The position numbers and the translations under genes were made by a program. Source: Methanotorris igneus Kol 5 (lineage in GTDB: Archaea > AGJL01 > Methanococci > Methanococcales > Methanococcaceae). Taken from it: DNA of 64,000 nt. The notes beneath the pieces are model-generated. The model ran no database searches, had not been told where the DNA came from, and saw nothing but the letters and a program-made list of their open reading frames with translations. The stretch lies in the NCBI RefSeq assembly GCF_000214415.1, contig NC_015562.1, forward strand, positions 682,001-746,000, in the 5' to 3' direction. This document shows, one piece after another, positions 59,681-64,000 of this stretch (position 1 is its first letter; each line of letters begins with the position of its first letter).

Positions 59681-60478
59681 ATGTTGGATATACTGCTTGT
59701 TAATGATGATGGCATTTATTCAAATGGATTAATAGCTTTGAAGGATGCATTATTGGAAAAATTTAATGCGAGGATTACTATTGTAGCCCCAACAAATCAG
59801 CAGAGTGGTATTGGTAGGGCAATAAGTTTATTCGAGCCGTTAAGGATAACTAAAACCAAATTAGCAGATGGTTCTTGGGGATATGCAGTTTCAGGAACCC
59901 CAACAGATTGCGTTATATTGGGCATTTATGAGATATTAAAGAAGGTACCTGATGTAGTTATATCAGGAATAAACATTGGAGAAAACCTTGGGACTGAAAT
60001 AACAACTTCTGGAACGTTGGGGGCTGCGTTTGAAGGGGCCCATCATGGGGCTAAGGCATTAGCATCATCACTCCAAGTTACCTCTGACCATCTAAAGTTT
60101 AAAGAGGGGGAGACCCCAATAGACTTCACAGTCCCAGCAAGAATTACTGCAAATGTTGTTGAGAAGATGTTGGATTATGATTTCCCATGTGATGTCGTCA
60201 ACTTAAACATTCCAGAAGGAGCAACAGAAAAGACACCGATTGAAATCACAAGGTTGGCAAGGAAAATGTATACGACACACGTTGAGGAAAGAATAGATCC
60301 AAGAGGGAGGAGTTATTATTGGATTGATGGGTATCCTATTTTAGAGGAAGAGGAAGACACTGATGTCTATGTTGTTAGAAGAAAGGGACATATTTCTCTA
60401 ACCCCATTAACATTAGACACAACAATTAAAAATTTAGAGGAATTTAAGAAAAAATATGAGAGAATATTAAATGAATGA
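59681..60478 (+). CDS. surE: 5'/3'-nucleotidase SurE
   Basis: 265 residues. MLDILLVNDDGIYSNGLIAL with the metal-binding Asp pair, PTNQQSGIGRAISL, VSGTPTDCVILG, and VVISGINIGENLGTEITTSGTLGAAFEG. It removes phosphate from nucleoside monophosphates. GGTGATGGC region precedes the start. The HDAC-family gene follows after 34 bases. Confidence 0.96.
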   Translation: MLDILLVNDDGIYSNGLIALKDALLEKFNARITIVAPTNQQSGIGRAISLFEPLRITKTKLADGSWGYAVSGTPTDCVILGIYEILKKVPDVVISGINIGENLGTEITTSGTLGAAFEGAHHGAKALASSLQVTSDHLKFKEGETPIDFTVPARITANVVEKMLDYDFPCDVVNLNIPEGATEKTPIEITRLARKMYTTHVEERIDPRGRSYYWIDGYPILEEEEDTDVYVVRRKGHISLTPLTLDTTIKNLEEFKKKYERILNE

Positions 60479-60512
60479 ATATTATAAATGAATATAGGGA
60501 AATAGGGGGAAT

Positions 60513-61346
60513 ATGAAGGTAGTTTTCCCAAAGGATTGCATTAAATATTGCATTGAAGGCCATCCAGAGAGTCCAAAGAGAGTGGAGTTGATTTATAATG
60601 CATTAATGGACAAAGTTGAATTTGTAGATGCAAAACCTGCAAAAAAGGAAGATATATTATTATGCCATACAGAAGAACACTACAACAAGGTTTTAAATAA
60701 AGATTATTTTGATTGGGATACTCCTGTTATAGAGCCATACTATCCTCTACTCTCCGCAGGAAGTGCAATAAAAGCAGCAGAAATAAACGGTTTTTCTTTA
60801 TCAAGACCTCCTGGGCATCATGCTGGAAGTGATTTTTTGGAGGGATTTTGCTATTTCAACAATATATGCATCGCCACTAAAAAATTGGGGAAGAGAACGG
60901 CAATCTTAGATTTAGATGTGCATCATGGAAATGGCACAGAAGACATCGTCTTTGGAGATGAAGATATTTTATATGTTTCCATTCACCAACATCCACTCTA
61001 TCCTGGAACTGGATTAAAAAGCGAAGAGAATTGCATAAATTTTCCTCTACCTCCACTAACTGATGAAGATTTATATTTAAAAACATTAAAAAAGGCACTC
61101 GAACATGTTGTAGCATTTGAACCAGAAGTTCTTGCAATATCACTTGGATTTGACACATATATTGGAGACCCTCTTGCAAACTTTGCATTAAAAGAGGAGA
61201 GTTATGAAAAAATTGGGAAATTAGTTGGAGATGTTGTGGAAGAATACAACTTCAATTATTTCATTGTTCTTGAAGGCGGATACAGCGATAAAATTGGAGA
61301 TTTGGCATTAAAATTCTTTGAGGGATTTGTATGGTCGAGAAAATAA
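60513..61346 (+). CDS. histone-deacetylase superfamily hydrolase
   Basis: 277 residues. Seen: EGHPESPKRVELI, RPPGHHAGSDFLEGFCYFNNICIA with the two active His, LDLDVHHGNGTEDI with zinc ligands, VSIHQHPLYPGTG and LSLGFDTY-like ISLGFDTYIGDPLANF, and EGGY with the transition-state Tyr. It is a zinc deacetylase of acetyl-lysine or acetyl-polyamine. The substrate in methanogens is unknown. It overlaps the DUF167 gene by 16 bases. Confidence 0.92.
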   Translation: MKVVFPKDCIKYCIEGHPESPKRVELIYNALMDKVEFVDAKPAKKEDILLCHTEEHYNKVLNKDYFDWDTPVIEPYYPLLSAGSAIKAAEINGFSLSRPPGHHAGSDFLEGFCYFNNICIATKKLGKRTAILDLDVHHGNGTEDIVFGDEDILYVSIHQHPLYPGTGLKSEENCINFPLPPLTDEDLYLKTLKKALEHVVAFEPEVLAISLGFDTYIGDPLANFALKEESYEKIGKLVGDVVEEYNFNYFIVLEGGYSDKIGDLALKFFEGFVWSRK

Positions 61347-61633
61347 TAAAAGAAACAAAAGAGGGTATATTAATTGATATTGATGTCACGCCAAACGCCA
61401 AAAAGAATGAAATTGGCAGCATAAATGAGTGGAGAAATAGGTTAGAGGTAAAGATAAAAGCAATGGCAAAGGATGGGAAGGCAAACAAAGAGATTGTAAA
61501 ATTATTTAAGAACATTTTTAAGAAAGACGTTGAAATCGTAAGTGGCTTAACTTCCCCACAGAAAACCTTGCTAATAAAAGATGCAAAAAAGGAAGAAGTT
61601 ATTAAGATTTTGGAAAATTTGGTTAAAAAATAA
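61331..61633 (+). CDS. DUF167 (YggU) family protein
   Basis: 100 residues with DVTPNAKKNEI, LEVKIKAMAKDGKANKEIVKLF and SGLTSPQKTLLI, the family pattern. Small alpha/beta protein of unknown function. It starts inside the end of the HDAC-family gene, so expression is coupled. Confidence 0.92.
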   Translation: MVEKIIKETKEGILIDIDVTPNAKKNEIGSINEWRNRLEVKIKAMAKDGKANKEIVKLFKNIFKKDVEIVSGLTSPQKTLLIKDAKKEEVIKILENLVKK

Positions 61634-61708
61634 AATAAAACATAACAAAAACAATAAACGAAAAATAAAACACAAGAAATAACAAAAAATAAAAACAACA
61701 GTGGTATT

Positions 61709-62881
61709 ATGGATGAGATAACTTACACATTAGCATCTTATAGGGTTTGCTCCCCAGAAGAGACGTGGAAAAAAATTGAACCAATATTGAATGATATTGG
61801 GGTTACAAGGATTGCAAGGATTGATGGGTTGGATAGGGTAGGCATTCCTGTTTACTCAGCAATTAGACCTACTGCAAAGGAAGGTGCAATAAGCGTCTAC
61901 TCTGGGAAGGGTGCAACTGACATACAAGCAAGGGTCTCTGCTGCAATGGAAGCAATTGAAAGATACTCAGCAGAGCAAGATGAAAAGACAAATGTAAAAA
62001 CTACCCAAAACCCAAAAAACCCAATAGATGTTAATGAATTAATTCTTCCACCAAATATAAAACCAAATGTTGATTTATGGGTTGAAGGATATGATATAAT
62101 TAATGATGAATTTGTTGAAGTTCCTGCTAACGCCGTATTTCACCCCTATGAAGGTAGGCGTCTTTTTAGGAGCAATACAAATGGCTTAGCATCTGGAAAT
62201 ACAAGAGATGAAGCAATTTTTCATGGAATGTTGGAAGTTATTGAGAGAGATGCGTGGAGCATAGCAGAACTTTCAAGAAGAACATATAGGGGAGTTAATA
62301 TAGAGGATGCAAAAAACCCTTTAATCCATGAACTCATGGAAAAATTTAGAAAGGCAAAGATAAATGTCATCTTAAAAGATTTAACAAGTGAGGTAGGTAT
62401 TCCAACAATTGCTGCAATATCTGATGATGATGTTTTGAGAGACCCTGCCTTACTGTGCATGGGAGTAGGATGCCACATCCATCCAGAGATTGCTGTTTTA
62501 AGGGCATTGACGGAGGTTGCTCAAAGTAGGGCAACGCAAATCCATGGAGCAAGGGAAGATGCTGTGAGGGGAGATATTGTTAGAAAAGTTAGTTATGAAA
62601 GAATGAAGAGAATACATAAGAGATGGTTTGAATACAAAGAGGAAATTAGCATTTCAGACATTCCAAACAATGCAAAACTAAACCTGAAAAAGGACATGAA
62701 ATTTGTTAAGAAGAGGTTAGTTGAGAGCGGCTTTGAGAGGGTTATTGTTGTAGATTTAAATAAAGTTGGGGTTGATGTTGTTAGAGTTATAATCCCAAAA
62801 ATGGAAGTTTATTGCATAGATAGAGACAGAATTTCCCCATGGGCAAGGGAGAGAATAAGAAATATGGTAGATAAAAGGTGA
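61709..62881 (+). CDS. ycaO: YcaO protein, McrA-glycine thioamidation
   Basis: 390 residues. YcaO ATP-binding residues: [25 protein letters not shown] and [18 protein letters not shown]. In methanogens this protein with TfuA or alone converts a glycine of methyl-coenzyme M reductase McrA to thioglycine. Starts with [17 protein letters not shown], typical of that subgroup. TfuA is not adjacent here. The AAA ATPase gene starts 4 bases after its stop. Confidence 0.93.
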   Translation: MDEITYTLASYRVCSPEETWKKIEPILNDIGVTRIARIDGLDRVGIPVYSAIRPTAKEGAISVYSGKGATDIQARVSAAMEAIERYSAEQDEKTNVKTTQNPKNPIDVNELILPPNIKPNVDLWVEGYDIINDEFVEVPANAVFHPYEGRRLFRSNTNGLASGNTRDEAIFHGMLEVIERDAWSIAELSRRTYRGVNIEDAKNPLIHELMEKFRKAKINVILKDLTSEVGIPTIAAISDDDVLRDPALLCMGVGCHIHPEIAVLRALTEVAQSRATQIHGAREDAVRGDIVRKVSYERMKRIHKRWFEYKEEISISDIPNNAKLNLKKDMKFVKKRLVESGFERVIVVDLNKVGVDVVRVIIPKMEVYCIDRDRISPWARERIRNMVDKR

Positions 62882-62885
62882 GACA

Positions 62886-63893
62886 ATGTTAGTTAATGAA
62901 ATTAAAAACATTAAAGAATTTAAGGGGATAAATAAACTTAAAAAACCATTAGGTTTGGGAAAATTTAATATCTTAATTGGAAAAAACAACTCTGGAAAAA
63001 CAACAATACTTGAAAGTTTATTTTTATTTCCGAGTCCTGGAAGAGTTTATAAACTAACACCACATAATAAAACTATTTTAAACTTTATTTCAGGTGGGAG
63101 AAGTGGTATAAAAAGTTTAGTTTACAAATATGAAGGAAAGGGGAATATTGAACTTAATGTAAATTTAAATAAAAAATCACACAGATGGAAGATTACTATA
63201 TTTTCAGAAGGAAATTTTGAGGTTTTTAAAGATGGTAAAAAATGTGTGGGCATATATGGTGATTATTTAGAATTTCTAAAAGATAATCAAAAGCCAATAC
63301 ATGGTGGCAATATAGAAAAAATATCCTTAGATAGTTTGGAAACAGTTTATTTTCCTTATGACACAACTTTCATTAGAACATTGGACAATTTTCTATCACA
63401 TAATGAAAAAAGAATAATAAAAGAGAATATTCACATAAAAGTGGCTAATACAATAAGTGAGGTTTTAGATGAGAAATTTACCGAGATTGTCTTAAAAAAA
63501 GATGGTTGGTATTTGAGGAGGGAAGACGCATCTTACATTCATGTAGATGATATGGGAGATGGAGTTAAAAAAGTTGTAAGAACTATGCTTATTTTAGAAT
63601 TGTTAAAGCCAAAATTAATCCTATGGGACGATTTCGATACTGCAATGCATCCGTCAATGGTTAAAAATCTCTTAAACTATCTCATAAAAAAGGACTGGCA
63701 AGTTGTTATTTCAACACATAGTATTGATGTCCTTTACTATATTTTAGATATGGATGAAGATATACGAGTCATTACATTGAGAAAAACGCAAAGTGACATC
63801 TTAGAGCATAATACCTTCTCAATTGAGGATATTGAGGACATAATTGATGCAAATCTTGATCCAAGATATGTTTGCCAGAACTTTGAGATTTAG
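62886..63893 (+). CDS. AAA-type ATPase (AAA_15/21, OLD-like)
   Basis: 335 residues. Walker A in ILIGKNNSGKTTILESL, Walker B in LILWDDFDTAMHP, and a switch His in VVISTHSIDVLYYIL, as in SMC/OLD-type ATPases. DGVKKVVRTMLILELL lies where the ABC signature would be. No TOPRIM domain is present, but a short gene begins 6 bases downstream and may encode the partner. It follows ycaO after 4 bases. Such pairs often act in defence or DNA repair; the role here is unknown. Confidence 0.82.
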   Translation: MLVNEIKNIKEFKGINKLKKPLGLGKFNILIGKNNSGKTTILESLFLFPSPGRVYKLTPHNKTILNFISGGRSGIKSLVYKYEGKGNIELNVNLNKKSHRWKITIFSEGNFEVFKDGKKCVGIYGDYLEFLKDNQKPIHGGNIEKISLDSLETVYFPYDTTFIRTLDNFLSHNEKRIIKENIHIKVANTISEVLDEKFTEIVLKKDGWYLRREDASYIHVDDMGDGVKKVVRTMLILELLKPKLILWDDFDTAMHPSMVKNLLNYLIKKDWQVVISTHSIDVLYYILDMDEDIRVITLRKTQSDILEHNTFSIEDIEDIIDANLDPRYVCQNFEI

Positions 63894-63899
63894 GTGAAA

Positions 63900-64000
63900 A
63901 TGATGCTTGTTAGTGAGGAATCAAAAGATAATTTTATTGCTTTTGTAATAACAGGGAATGGAAGGTGGGAGCAAGTAATTTTAAAAAGTATCGCAAAGAG
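63900..64000 (+). CDS. start of a protein coupled to the AAA ATPase (3' end outside window)
   Basis: ATGATG at 63900 with AGGTGA upstream. The visible residues MMLVSEESKDNFIAFVITG suggest an alpha/beta protein with a beta strand at the start. Homologous loci often place a DUF3226/TOPRIM-like gene here; only 33 residues are seen, so this is a guess. Confidence 0.5.
   Translation, partial: MMLVSEESKDNFIAFVITGNGRWEQVILKSIAK

Overview
The window reads as a chromosome segment of a hyperthermophilic or thermophilic hydrogenotrophic methanogen of the order Methanococcales (Methanocaldococcus/Methanotorris-like). Evidence seen: very low G+C, archaeal TATA boxes, GGTGA/GGAGG ribosome sites, archaeal ribosomal proteins (L15e, S2, S3Ae), aRF1, archaeal tRNA splicing endonuclease, and methanogen-only genes: ftr, comC, aksA, a CofA-like lactaldehyde dehydrogenase, methanogenesis marker 3 and the McrA-thioamidating YcaO. 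Placement near Methanotorris is inference; no 16S rRNA or tRNA gene was recognised here.

Layout. 0-3.2 kb: the 3' end of a GMC oxidoreductase, an EVE-PD-(D/E)XK nuclease module sitting between two copies of the GMC gene tail, and a solute-binding lipoprotein. 3.2-6.5 kb: ribosomal protein block (L15e, S2, zinc protein, S3Ae) with palindrome-rich leaders. 6.8-12 kb: a five-gene corrinoid methyl-transfer operon (corrinoid protein, three MtaA-like methyltransferases, a ferredoxin-ASKHA corrinoid activator) without a classical substrate methyltransferase. 12-14.6 kb: IS remnant, class V aminotransferase, decayed membrane-protein gene. 14.7-23.9 kb: rtcB, split transketolase with ribulose-phosphate epimerase, pyrG, an amidohydrolase and aCPSF2. 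24-27.2 kb: leftward thiol-redox operon (Cys-rich protein, TrxR, thioredoxin lipoprotein, CcdA). 27.5-35 kb: SPOUT protein, cofA, mmp3, aksA, ftr, DUF99. 35-36.5 kb: CRISPR array 1 with inward-facing leader. 36.6-56.4 kb: housekeeping genes (livM, a RibL-YjbQ fusion, ilvBNC, NodU-type carbamoyltransferase, moeB/moaE, bioB-larE, prf1, glnK, endA, comC, pth2) interspersed with small inverted-repeat elements. 56.4-57.4 kb: CRISPR array 2 with a leader that is an inverted copy of leader 1. 57.4-64 kb: cas6, nep1, a wHTH regulator, surE, an HDAC-family hydrolase, DUF167, ycaO and an AAA ATPase.

How the parts work together. Coenzyme and C1 metabolism recur: AksA (coenzyme B), ComC (coenzyme M), CofA (F420), Ftr (C1 pathway), YcaO and Mmp3 (methyl-CoM reductase related). 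The corrinoid operon would feed methyl groups from an unknown donor to coenzyme M, bypassing the CO2 branch. The CRISPR arrays have Cas6 beside array 2, but no adaptation or interference genes are in view. Most non-coding novelty is in small palindromic repeats: a MITE-like family with a TATAGTCGTGTGCG terminal repeat, a GGCAAAACC hairpin, and palindromes with a GAGCGAAGCGA core that also occur in CRISPR leaders, in ilv mRNA and in one coding region.
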